From assembly GCA_944989445.1 (NCBI GenBank), contig CALYLW010000056.1, forward strand, positions 766,948 to 830,947: a stretch of 64,000 nt of DNA, given 5' to 3'. The notes below the pieces were generated by a model. It worked only from the letters and a program-made list of their open reading frames with translations. It searched no databases and had not been told where the DNA came from. The translations under genes were made by a program, and so were the position numbers. The stretch is from Ampullaceana balthica (taxonomy: Eukaryota > Mollusca > Gastropoda > Lymnaeidae). This document shows positions 1 through 11,866 of this stretch, piece by piece. The number at the start of each line of letters is the position of its first letter. Position 1 is the stretch's first letter.

Positions 1-1794
1 TAGTATATATAGTAAACTTAATTTAAATGCCTTTTTGTTAATTTATTATTTATACTGACAAACATATTTGCTGAAAATACATATGTTTTTGTCCATTAAT
101 AAAGTTTTACACTTATTGTTTTAATGACACACATTGTTTGTGTTTATTGTATTTTAATTTCCCTTGTGGGTTCATAGAGTTTAAGGAAAGATCCTCCATA
201 CTGCTAATGGACAGTTAACCAGTCTCTTTTTTTTTAACAGTTAAAGCAGTCCTAAAAAATAAGCAATCTTAACAACCTTGAAAATTGTTGACCTATGTTT
301 GATAATATCTCCCTTTATTTAAATAGCATTTTATAAATAAACATATAAAATTGTTTGAAAATACAACAAAGGCAAAAAGCTCACCATGCACCAGACATCT
401 CATATTGGTGTTCCACATTGATCAGAATCTTTAATTTGGGGAAAAAATAAAGCAGCATAACAACACAAATTAGCAGTGAAATTTGTGACACTGAGAAAAC
501 AATAGTTTGAGGAATTACAAAACAAAAATTGCTTAACAAAATCGTAAAGAATAAGGTTGGATGTTAACATGAATTTTCTAAAATGCTGTAACATCTGCCC
601 AAAGTGGAAGGAGTAAATTCTACATGGCAATGAGATGGTCAAGAAAGTCTAATGTTGATTGGCTGTTTACATTTAGTTAAACTAGTACTAATTCATAGAC
701 AGTTCTATTTTATAACAACTACTTGCTTTAAAATATGTTCTTTCTTTAAAATGTTCCCCACAATCATAATGTGGACACCGTGGCATAGTATAGGTTTGTG
801 ATACCCACTGAAGGCCAAGATTTTGCAACCCACTTTCATACATTTGTCCAAAACTGCGGACCATTCATATAAGTTGCCAAAAGCCGCCTGGTGCAAAACA
901 CCCCTCTTTTCTAACCCCAGCATATGGAAGATTATGATGATGATTTTTGTAAGCAAAGTATTCTGCATTAATCAAACATAGATTTTAAATATAGAATCAA
1001 TGTTCATTTTTTTTATATTTATAACAACAAATGCAACATAACAAAACATTTCATCATCTTAAAATGAAAATGCTGCCAAACTTTAAAAACATGATGAAAA
1101 ATTTGCAAATAATATTATTAATATTAATAAAGAAATGATATGGAATAATATGTCTGATATTTTATGTGCAGAAATTATTTGTTAACTTTTACACATCTAG
1201 AGAAAGTTAAACACAAGAGAAATTAATACATAAACTTGAACCTTTTTACTATCTTTGTCAATAGATTTCATCATCATCGCAATATTGACATGATTTTCTT
1301 TGAAAATCTATTTTGAGAGAAATGTTTATAACATATCAAGACATTAAAATATTATAGTAAACAATACATAACTAGAAGTTTTTCAATTCCATGAAGGAAA
1401 GACCAAATGAAAATAACGACTACCTGTATCATCATTAATAGCAGTGGAAATATCGACTTCAAACTTGTTGTTTTTATGTATTTAACAAGTATAACAAATA
1501 ATGCCATTATTTTTATACATAATTCCAAGCACATTAAGAGATAACATGGAAGGCACCAATGGTACAATGCAACTAGTTACTTCCCTTGTCATTTAGAGTT
1601 ATTTTTCTTTACTAGGTGGTACAAAAAAGATGGTGAATTGTTAGGCAATATTGTTTACCACATTTTGGCTCAAAAGACTAATTACTTTCATTTTATCCAG
1701 AGGTATTCTTTAATGGGTATATTATACAGAATTGTACTGCCAATGTTACTCCATTCAGTTGCAGTGTCACATTTGTGCAGATTTAAAGCAACAC
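1..1794. other. 3' flank of HDAC11, no gene recognised
   Basis: This is AT-rich DNA downstream of the HDAC11 stop on the minus strand. It probably holds HDAC11 3' UTR and intergenic sequence. An open stretch on the minus strand at 705-968 contains Cys/His-rich peptides in two frames, but I could not assign it to a family. Nothing else is recognisable. Confidence 0.4.
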
Positions 1795-4700
1795 TTATCT
1801 CCATAGCAACACTATAGAATAGACAAGACCAACAATATTGATCAGCTTCGGGAGTAGCCTTCCCTTTGTACCATACTTACCATCTGAATCGATGAGTGGA
1901 GCTGTCTCTGCCTCTACACATGAGATTAAGTTGAGTTTCCTCAAATTGAGGATAGAATCTGCCACAATCCTTGCAGTCTCTCTCAGGTACCCACCGCTGG
2001 TCACCATAAATATAGGTATGCCTCGTGTGCGGCATTTCTGAAAGACGATCTGATCTCTTTCGATGATACCCTTTTGAGATAAATCAATAAAATATAGAGA
2101 GTATTTTCAATTGGTAGTTTCCTAAACAAGGATATTTTAAACAATTATTTCAGTTAAAGTTTGTAAACTCTCTGTCATAAGAATGCACCATAACCAATAT
2201 CAACAAGTTTTACATACACAGAAATTCTAGGTGACATCAGGGGAAATGTTAGTGTGCCTATCTCAATGGTTTTGTTTACCTGTGGAGTAATGGACAAGTT
2301 CCCAAGTGGATCCCCCTCCAGGATGTCAGTGCCTGCATTGTAAACAACGAGGTCAGGTGTGAACTCATTCAGGGCACCCTCAACATTTCTGGGAAGACAC
2401 AAATGACATGGCACAGATTATTCAGTTCAACAACAAAAAAATTTTAAATAAAGAAGTTTTAAGATAATTCCTTTATTATACTGCCAATTTTGACTTGAAA
2501 ACCTGTCATAAGTCAAACTGAGAATTTTGTAATCTTAGACTATCTTAATGTGTGCAGTCAATTAACTTTTGAAATAAGGAGAAATTATTTAAATGAGAAT
2601 AAAACTAATTGATTTTTTTTTAAGTTGATTATAAAACTGCAGTGCAATGTTTGTTTTCTTTAGCTATGCTTCAGGTGATAGATTGCTGATGGACCCAACA
2701 TAACTGCTTTACTCATGTTATGATATATTACCTTCTAACAAGTTCTAGGTAGGTTTCGTTGTTTGTATAACATCTTAATTCCACTTTACGTTTAATGGCT
2801 CCTGAAATATTAAAGTTTTTAAGAAATTAAGAAGTATGGTAAATACCTTTCACTCTTTGATGGTTTCAACATTTACAACTTTTAAAATTCCTTCCTTGGT
2901 TCCCAAAAAATTCAATCAGCCTTTTTTTATCAAGAAATTCATGTGAAATATATTTATTTTTTAAAAAATATAAAGATAATGCACAAAACATTTATTCTTA
3001 CTTTTAGCAAAGCCGTCATGAGGATAGATATCTCGGTTGTAAATGTCAAGGATAAAAACTCTGGGGTCATCCATGAAGTCTCGCTCATGTCCATTTCCCT
3101 TTAAAATAAGAGATAATAAACTATTGATGTTGACATTAAGACTAATGAGTATGTAACTCACACACAAATCAAAATATCACTAGTAAGGTCAAAAACAATG
3201 AGTCAATCTGCGCAGATTATGTCTAATTCATTTCAAATCATAATGGCACATAGAAGGTATGGTTATCATATCTCTATTTATTTCTAGTTTTCTCATTCAA
3301 CTCTCAATGAAAGCAGAAGTTTGATTTCGAATGTGAATTTCTTTTGATACTTTCCTGTAAAATTATCTACCAGATACCAGTTTAAATCAAAAAAACATCA
3401 AGTATGATAATTTTTTTGTTAGTTATAAATAAATGTTGAGTGGTACAGCCTAAATATGTTTTTGAGTTTGATTTACCAAATTTATTTTTAATTGATAATT
3501 TTAAATTTAATTTTTTTAACAAAAACTGGACCATGATTTACTTATCTTTAACTAAATACCAAGCCAATGAAATAAATCTACCTGGTGTGCATCCAGGTCT
3601 ATGATCATGACTTTAGACACACCTTCAATCTTATCAAAGGCAAATTTTATAGACAAAGTGATGTCAGCATAGGCACAGAAGCCTCCCCCTCTGTCTGATG
3701 AGCAGTGATGGAAACCTCCGCCAATGTTGATGGCCCAACCACGTTCAAGGGCCAGCTTCCCTGCCTGATAAGAACAGAACAGCAGAGCATGGATGTCACT
3801 TCATTATAAGGGGTAATGTTTTTGTTTATATTTGTATACCATTGCGATTCTAGAAACTTAATTTTATTGATTAATAGTCATCTCACAAGATTCAAGTTTC
3901 AAATAATAATATAACTATTAACATTCTTAGTAAATGAAACATTAAACTTCTACATACTAACTTAGAGTACTAAAGAATAGGGACTAATTTAATCACAACA
4001 TCTAAGAATTTACTACAATTGAAAAAGTTTGAGGGTACTATGGGTGGTGTTGGAGATAAATAATGTACACACCATTATTGTTCCACTTGTCTGATAGCGA
4101 AATGGGCGAAGCACTTTCCTTTGCACTAAAAAGTTTGGTAACAAAGCAACTGGTGGAACTTCTGTTATTCCTGCTACAGTTAAACTCCACTGAAATTTTA
4201 TTTAAATAATAAAATAAATTTTAAAATTTTTTTGTCTAATTAAAACAAAATATTTTTGTCGCATTATTTTTTCATAGTTTTTTTTAACTAAATAATTTCA
4301 AACGCTAACATTAACATCATAAAGAAAAACTTTAACAGTTGATGCTGAAGAAAAGATCTATGAATACTTTTATTTCAGGAAATTTAATCTAATCCCATCA
4401 GTTTGTCAAAGTCTATTTAATATATGTAATAGACAGCATACATTTACTTTGATGTTGCTTTTACAATTTAAAAAATCATAAATTATTTTCCCATTGATTA
4501 AATTTGGTCAACATTGCTCAGATTGTTTTAATAGCTTTTTTAAAATGAAGTAAAGAAAATAATTCACTTAAAACCAAAATTCTCAAACAAAGCTCTGTAT
4601 AGCACAATACACATGCAGGATATCAGAGCCACCCGACATGGAATAGGCAGAGGAGTAATTGTTGGATGTATCCATCCAAAAAATGCTGTATAGGAGATTC

Positions 4701-7585
4701 CGTATTTTGATATTTTTTTAAACATATAATATAAAGTATAAGAGGAACTCATTAAAAATACATTTGTAACACAAAATCAAAGATAAAAGAGCAAGATTGC
4801 AAAATTTCTTTTTCTTTAAAAAATGCTACAATGGCAAGTAAGATGTAAGACCTTATCTCTTGCTATCTCACTTTCGATAGCTTTTGTTTTAAATTACTTT
4901 TTTTTTAAATTGTATGAATTTATTTTAATAATAATAATTGTTCTGCTTTTATAGGAATTTTCTTTCAATTCTCCATCACCCTTATTAATTATTTAAAACA
5001 ATTTTATAGTCCTTTTGATACTTGTTCTGCAAAGGATGTAAATTGATTCTTGTCTTGCATAAAATAATTATTGCAAAACAAACATAAAAACATAATAATA
5101 TTTGAGCAACTAAATAAAAACAATATCATATAACTAAAAAAGTAAAGGGATGTTATTAACTATTTCTTATTGCTTCAAAATGAACCTTATTGCTTCAAAA
5201 CGAACAAAGCAACTAAGTCCCAATATGATTAAAAAAAAATTTCTGCTAACAATTTATAAACACCTTTTTCAGCTAACAAAATACAAAACTTACACTGCTA
5301 TTAATCATCAAATGAAATTATACTTTCCATTAAATGTATTTTATTGATGTGATATTTTAAAAAATTATAAACAGAAATAAAAGGATAATTTTAAAGAAAA
5401 ACAATTTATATTTTATGGTGAAAAATATTTTCTTAGATATTTATGAATTTTCAGCAGTGCAAAAGCAATTTTTTTTTATAATTATTTTAATATGTTTCAT
5501 AAATTATCAAAAAAAATTTTGTCCATAAGAAAATATATTCAGAGACAATAACTAAGATTGTACAAATCAATTTTTAAGCATTTTTACATGCACAGAGTAC
5601 TGGGTTTTTTGCAGTCAAAATGTTGATGAAGTGTAATAAAAACAGTGACATATCTAAGACAACATGGATGAAGAAAATACCTCATTAATCCCCTCCACAA
5701 TATTAGTCAGCTATAGATAATAGTAGACAATCAACAAAGAGGTATTAGAGTAGATTATTATTCAACTTGGACCCATTGATAGAATGCAGAAAATACAGCC
5801 CAATTAAGCACCTTTGTGATCATGCACACACAAAAAAAATTTAAATGTTCAATTTTGAATGGATACATCCAGCCTGATCCAAGCCAAGGTAAAAATAAAG
5901 AAAAAAAAAGAGTACATGCATCTTATCCCAATAAGGTTAAACTTAATGAAGCAAATTTTTAAGAAATAATTTTCATTGTCAATAGTAACCAAAGTTTTTC
6001 ATAATCTTATCCTATATTGTTATGAGCTTAACTTCAAATGAAAAGTAAATTTCACAAATAAAATTTTCAAGTGAGATCTTATTGTAACAAATTAGTTCAG
6101 CTTTCATTTATTGTGTCTACATTTTTTTCCCCCTTTTTTTCTCTACTTCTTAAAACACGGTTAGGCTTCGCATTATGTGAAATTTAGCCATCTAATATAA
6201 ATTAGATTTTCTTTTTTTCATGAAGAATACATGTTGCTAAAGACAGTATCAATATTTGTATTTTGCCTAACAATAAATATTCCTCTACACAAATTATTGG
6301 TGCTTTACTCTACTTCTGTTATATAGCGTGCAAACATCATGTTACACATCATTTAAAGAGTTACAATACTTTTCTTAAAACTCACCCTCAAGCTGCATAA
6401 ATATCTTGTGGAATGAACAAACTTTAACTCCTCATCTGTTGCCTCCATAGGCTCTACAACTGTGTCTTCTCGCAACATTCCAGCAGCTGCAAAAGTTAAC
6501 ATACATACAGATTACAAAAATAGTACATGTAACTATAAAATTTGGACTAGAATTGGAAATTTCAATGTGAATCAAAAAGCTAGTTCCTCTAGGGGCTATT
6601 ATTGTCTGATCAACATATGCTTAATTTTTTTTTACTCAAAATTAATTTTTACTTAACATGCTGTCATTATAATAACAGTATGTATCTTTCATAGATAATA
6701 GATCTGATGATTTTGAAATAGATTAAAAAACATGGCTAGCTTTTTAAATTCTCTCAGCTCAAGTGTTCCCTTATCATCTTAAATCTTCTTTTTTATGCTG
6801 TTAAAAGTATTTACCTTTAAGGAATTCAAAGATTCTCCCCCATTTTCCAGCATCAAAAGGATGGAGCTTTTCAAGGCCACAGAAACTGATATTGTACTCT
6901 GAGCTATATATAATAGGCCATTGTGATGCTTTAACATCTGCTTCATATTGCTGACATTTAAATTTTACTCTCCTGTAGTAATTAGAGAAAAAGAACATAA
7001 ACTCAAAAACCTCCACTGATAAGCTAAATCATATTTTCCATAGTCAATAATAAGCCATCAACCCAATTGATTTAAGATTAAAAAAATTATATTCCAACTT
7101 ATCAATAGTGTACCGAAGTTTTTTTTAATATGTAAAGCCCTTCTTTATTTTTTTAATTCTACATTTTAAAGACATCTTAGTCATTTTTAAATATAAATGC
7201 GTTGCAATTAAATATATACAAATGTGACAATTATTCTAGCATATAAATTATCTTAAGGAAAAATGCATAAAATTTAAATTTAAAGATCATGCCACAGATA
7301 TCAGTATCAGTAATTTCTGATCTCTGTAATTTGAATTAATAATTATATACCATACTAAAGTCAATGATGTTAGTACATGTGTCACTTTAGTTATTTTACT
7401 CACTACAGCTGACTTCTGTTTGCATTTACTTTACATTATTTATCCCAAATAATCAAATGAAACGATATGGGGGAAAATGAAAAACCATACATTTATATAA
7501 AATTCTCCATAGAAGATTAACAAATAGTTTTAATCCTTAAATACCTTTCTACACCTTCTGGAGAAGAAATAAGTGCTTCTGCCAT
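1795..7585 (-). CDS. HDAC11: Histone deacetylase 11 (class IV zinc lysine deacylase), nine exons
   Basis: Exons read on the minus strand are 7585-7545, 6972-6815, 6486-6386, 4189-4073, 3764-3582, 3098-3002, 2801-2732, 2388-2280 and 2070-1795. Phases join cleanly to about 383 residues (human protein 347). Seen: YNISFCGLEKLHPFDAGKWG near residue 50; the tandem active-site histidines in FHHCSSDRGGGF (about 158-159); metal ligands Asp195 and His197-199 region in IDLDAHQGNGHERDF; the third ligand Asp in YNAGTDILEGD (about 277); and the transition-state tyrosine in MVTSGGYLRETAR (about 320). All catalytic residues are therefore present. The family removes fatty-acyl (and acetyl) groups from lysines. 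The start is the only ATG in the first exon that fits the splice phase. Oddity: a strong donor, GTAAGTAT, lies inside the last exon near 1883, so the final roughly 30 residues may be read-through and a further 3' exon may exist. Confidence 0.93.
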
Positions 7586-8039
7586 TTTTCTGAGAAAGAG
7601 ATCCTTAAGAAACAATCAGGCCTTGTTGTCATTTATTTTCAGCACATCTAACTAAAGAAAATAAATTATCAAAAAAGAACATATTGACTATAAATTAAAT
7701 TTGACATTATTCATTGCATATTTACTTTTATCAAAAAGAATTTGATTTTTTTTTAAACTTAAGAATCAATACTTAAAATAGTGGATAAAAATATTAAGAT
7801 AATATAGTTAATTTTATCATGAAACAACAAAGTTGGACAAACGCTCCAATTTTTAGAAACTGACTGTGAATTAGGACTTGAATTTATTGGTCTTTCCAAG
7901 AGTAGGTTTCCAAATTTGTCCAAGGTGACACCAACAAGAAATGCAGTTAACTATACTAAACTTAAAATCATAATGATTTAATTTATTTATAATATTTATA
8001 TTCTAGTCCTTAAAAACAAAATTATATCTCAAGTAGAGC
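7586..8039. other. HDAC11 5' flank
   Basis: This AT-rich stretch lies directly upstream of the HDAC11 start codon and presumably holds its 5' UTR and promoter. No TATA box or initiator could be assigned with confidence. Confidence 0.3.
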
Positions 8040-8520
8040 GCGTTCTTTCGTTGACTTGAGCGTTGTCTTGGGGTGTGTAACTTATTACAAGAGTGGAAAA
8101 AAGACTGAACTCTCGCAACAAGGTGACTCTGTTCAACCTGATGGAAGTGATACAGACTACAACGAACCACGGGACGACCATTGCAAACTTCTTGGTGGAA
8201 TCTTGAGAATGAGACTACGCCTAACAGGCATGCATAGCCTTGAACTCTTGTTTTAATTGTGTGTATTTGTCTTGTTATTATTTCTGGATCAGGATCTTCA
8301 TCATGCATTCCTTTTTCGCTAAGGATTGCTCCATCAAATTAACAGTCTATGACGGTGATGCGTCCATTTCTGAACATTTATATGAAATTTTGTGTGTGTA
8401 ACTATGTTTAGGAAGATTTAGAGTGCAATGTGTTTTATGTAGTTGTTGAACATGTTTGTAAAGCGCTTTGAGCCCAGCTGTAGGCTGGGGTACTGCGCTA
8501 TATAAGTGAACAAATAATAA
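8040..8520 (+). repeat. Interspersed repeat ending in a LINE-like 3' tail
   Basis: The segment has a higher GC content than its surroundings. It ends at 8458-8520 with AAGCGCTTTGAGCCCAGC, then a GCGCTATATAAGT stretch and an (AAT)n tail. A similar GTGAGCCCGGTT plus CACTATATAAATT ending occurs near 53690, and an inverted relative occurs near 41030. That is the pattern of a LINE or SINE 3' end. The open frames here show no family similarity that I recognise. Confidence 0.5.
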
Positions 8521-9304
8521 TAATACATTAACACATCAGGTCTTAAAAGTTCATATTAAGCATTAAGTGAAAGTTCGCACCCTACAGATACCTTTGTCGC
8601 AAGACAATAAAGCTGTAGTATAGAGCCAGATTAAAATTTTCAAAACTGATTGTAAAGGAATCCTTATATTGTTTTGATATTATTTTTTAAAACTCTTTTT
8701 CACATCATTGTGATTGTGTCAGGACTAACTTCAGCTTCAAAAGTATTAAATTGTATACAAATTCTATAAGTAAAACACATTTTTTCCTAGTGATGCTAGT
8801 CATAGTCTATAGCCAATAGGTAGTATTTAAAGGTAAATCAATTAGCTAATTAAGAGTTTAGTTTGGTGTTTTTTCTTCCCTTACCACTTTTTTTAAAAAA
8901 TCACCATATTTATTTGAACAGGTTTAAATTAAAAAACTTTAAAAAAGGATTTTAAAAAAAAAGTAAATACTAAAATAATTAATGGAAAAATAAAATAATA
9001 ATTGACCATTCTTAATCTTAAATTAAATATATTAATTAAATGTAATTCTTTCAATTTTAATTTTATTGGTTTTCAACTTCAACCGTATAGGAATAGGTAT
9101 AAGCAGCCTACTTGAACTTATAATATTAAAATTATATTTAATTTAAATGGTGTCATGTCTCTTGAAACCAAAAATTGCTTTTTGTTAGACTAACTAACTA
9201 GAGTATGTCTTTCCACCCAGAAAATTGTCAACTGTTAAGAGTAACAAAGAAAAAGAAACAAATAAATTCAAAATATTGAATTCATGGAAAAGAACTGACC
9301 CAAA
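8521..9304. other. AT-rich intergenic stretch
   Basis: I see no gene, tRNA or clear repeat here, only A/T runs and low-complexity sequence. Confidence 0.3.
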
Positions 9305-9536
9305 ATAAAGATGCAAAATACTTAGGAGTCATAATAAATTAGAAACTATCATGGAATCCCCATTTCAATGAAGTTATTTTTTAAAAAACAAAAAAACTTA
9401 GGCTTTATAAAAAGAAACACAAACCATACTATCATGATCATACATAAGCGCATGACGCAATAATCTTCTGTATAGAAGTAGAAGGAGTGTCTGTAACAGA
9501 TTCAGATAAGATAAGATAAGATTGACAGTGGATACA
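9305..9536 (+). mobile_element. Degenerate, internally deleted LINE 3' fragment
   Basis: The plus strand translates to a broken peptide with KYLGVIIN then KLSWNPHFNEVI, the region of Jockey/CR1-like reverse transcriptases that precedes the C-terminal domain. It then jumps to a 3' end (GACGCAATAATCTTCTGTAT) and a (GATAA)n tail. The same motifs in the same order occur, better preserved, on the minus strand at 51601-52290. In-frame stops and an internal deletion show it is dead. Confidence 0.7.
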
Positions 9537-11149
9537 GCTTGTCACCCTCTTACTCTTAGTCTTATTTAACTTATTAGGTTAAGTAAAGTAAAGGAGTACA
9601 AGAAATCTTAGCATAGTCATAAACAAAATCTGGTATCCAGACAAAAATAAAATGACAAGGAGACAAAATGACAAGAATACTCCGAAAATGACAAGGTGAA
9701 ACCTAATTCAATACTAATACTAATAGTAATAGTAATAGGCCTACAACCTACTAACTAATTACTAAGTCTAAGTAGACTAATAAATACTAACTAACTAATG
9801 ACAAATGAACTAATTCTAATACTAATGAATGGACCTTTTGTTTTAACCACACTCACACACACAAAATGACAATATAAATCAATTAACACAATATCAATAT
9901 TAAACTTGGATGTATCTAGTGTTACTAGTCGTAGCCGTAGCAATAAAATTATTTCGTATTGTTACAGTTACACTGTTACTAGTTACCATTGTCATAATTG
10001 TATTTGTTACGACGGATCGGACTAGTCACTAGTCGTAGCAGTAGACTAGTGTAGACACTATGACACACACTTCAATTAAATTTAAACCTTATCGCCTTAT
10101 CATATCATTATCAATAATTTATAAGAACAATTACAATACTGATACTGTCAATACTTATTCAACAATGATTACAATCCAGTACTGAGTCTGAGTATTGACG
10201 ACTACCTTAAGTTATAACAATAAATTTAAATACTGATTTTACAATGACAATATCACTAATTCAATTGAAATTGTCACTATTGTTTACTTCTTTATACTTT
10301 CAATATCAATATCAATGTATCAATGAACTGTGTAAATGAGTAAAAGTTACAACATTGGTCAACATCCATCAACAACACTGTCAATAGTGTCAACAGTACA
10401 AGTACAGTCAGTGTCAGGGCTTCTCAATGTGTCAATAGTCAATAGAATTATAATTATGTTTGGAATGACTAATTACTAATTAATAGTTCTTAGTTAGTAG
10501 TAGGCTAATAATAATAAGTAAAATTTATATTTATAGTATAGAGTTATTAATTATTTTCCCCAAACAAGGGAATTTCTGATCGTTTGTGAATCCTTTATTA
10601 TTTTACTTTACTCCTTTGATAAATCGATTAAGGCTAAGGATTTAAGCCGATATTATATATTTCAAATATTGGTAGACCCAAATATTAATTAATTAATACC
10701 TCTTACTCTTCGTTTGGTTTGAAAATTCTGAGAGAACTGAGAGACTGAGAGTTTGTGTGTGTTTAAACTGTGTTAGCGGGTTTTCCCAAATGAAAATGGA
10801 CTACTAAGACTAAGTGTGATCTGCAAATGCAATGATTCTTTAGTTCTGAATGATTATCACCCCTAATAATTAGAGTTCAAGTAAGTGTAAACTATAAGCA
10901 GCAATAAGCATAAGACCATAAACTTATATAAGTTATATAAATATAAGGTAAGAATATTTTATGTTGAAATAGGGAATATATTATTATATTTGAAATTCAT
11001 TCTAACTTGTGACACTTGTGTACTTGTGACACAAGTACAAGCTTCAACTTCAAGCATTTAATATTCCGAATTAAAGTAAATAATATAAACTTTTTAAAAA
11101 CTAAATTTAAATACCACACAAATTTATTATGTACTCGATTATAGGTAAA
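9537..11149. other. Low-complexity AT-rich intergenic DNA
   Basis: It contains imperfect ACTAAT/TAATAG repeats around 9705-9840 and many short CAATAT/TCAATA tracts up to about 10480. No protein or RNA gene is recognisable. It lies between the divergent HDAC11 and UQCC5 genes. Confidence 0.4.
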
Positions 11150-11425
11150 GGTGCCGTCCATAAATAACGTCGCGCGATCTTGTCCCATTTTAAACCCCCC
11201 TCCCCCCTTGTAATACGCTTCATCACAAAAACTTAGACCCCTCTCCAATATGACGTCACAAAACGTTGACACCCCCCCCCTCAAATAGCCTTATTTTTCA
11301 ATTGAAAATTAGCATGTTGCAAATCAAGTTTTTGTCATTTAAATATGCATTTAGTGAAAGTCTGCACTCTAATATCGTAACACGTGTGAAGCCATTGAAA
11401 ACGCCATTAAATAAATTGCAAGCAA

Positions 11426-11546
11426 GGGGCCGTCCATAAGGTACGTCACGCTCCAGAGGGGGAGGGGTGTAAGAAAGTGTGACAGTTTGTGACAGGGGGA
11501 GTTTAAAATGGTCAAAAACAGCGTGACGTACTTTATGGACGACCCC
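11426..11546. mobile_element. Short MITE nested in a related MITE
   Basis: This 121-bp element has the inverted ends GGGGCCGTCCATAAGGTACG and CGTACTTTATGGACGACCCC. It is flanked by CAA on both sides, a likely 3-bp target duplication. It has the same ends as the 263-bp copy at 23175-23437. It has no coding capacity. Confidence 0.8.
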
Positions 11547-11658
11547 CAATCAAATATTTAAGTAGAACTTATTATTTGAATTTGCGCGTTTTTTTTATGT
11601 GACGTCACATTTCTTAAACACCCCCTTCCCCCTCGTCATACATCGTCACAAATGCGTG

Positions 11659-11666
11659 TGACGTCA
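11659..11666. promoter_or_regulatory. CRE-like palindrome TGACGTCA near UQCC5
   Basis: TGACGTCA is the full consensus binding site for CREB/ATF factors. This copy belongs to the right end of the outer MITE and lies about 200 bp upstream of the UQCC5 start codon. Two more exact copies lie at 11251-11258 and 11600-11607. The motif match is seen; any regulatory role is inference. Confidence 0.35.
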
Positions 11667-11866
11667 TTTATGGACGGCTCCAAAAGGCATAATGATATAT
11701 TCGGTGCTATTTAACTGTTTGTGCTTGAGGTATTCGGGGACGAAAACCCGAGAAGCACCCTTAAGAAAGTTGCTCAATTATACTTGCCTTTCAAATTTCA
11801 AAATACAGATTTCAATGATGAAACGAAATAGGGTTATTTGTAAACGATGATACCCTTGAGAACGAA

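Larger units (their letters stand above)
11150..11681. mobile_element. MITE of the GGGGCCGTCCATAAA family (outer copy)
   Basis: The left end GGTGCCGTCCATAAATAACG is mirrored by a right end TGACGTCATTTATGGACGGC. The flanks suggest a 3-bp AAA target duplication. C-rich tracts and TGACGTCA palindromes lie just inside the ends. A second MITE of the same superfamily (11426-11546) sits inside it, so this copy is older. Its right end is 185 bp upstream of the UQCC5 start codon. Confidence 0.75.
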
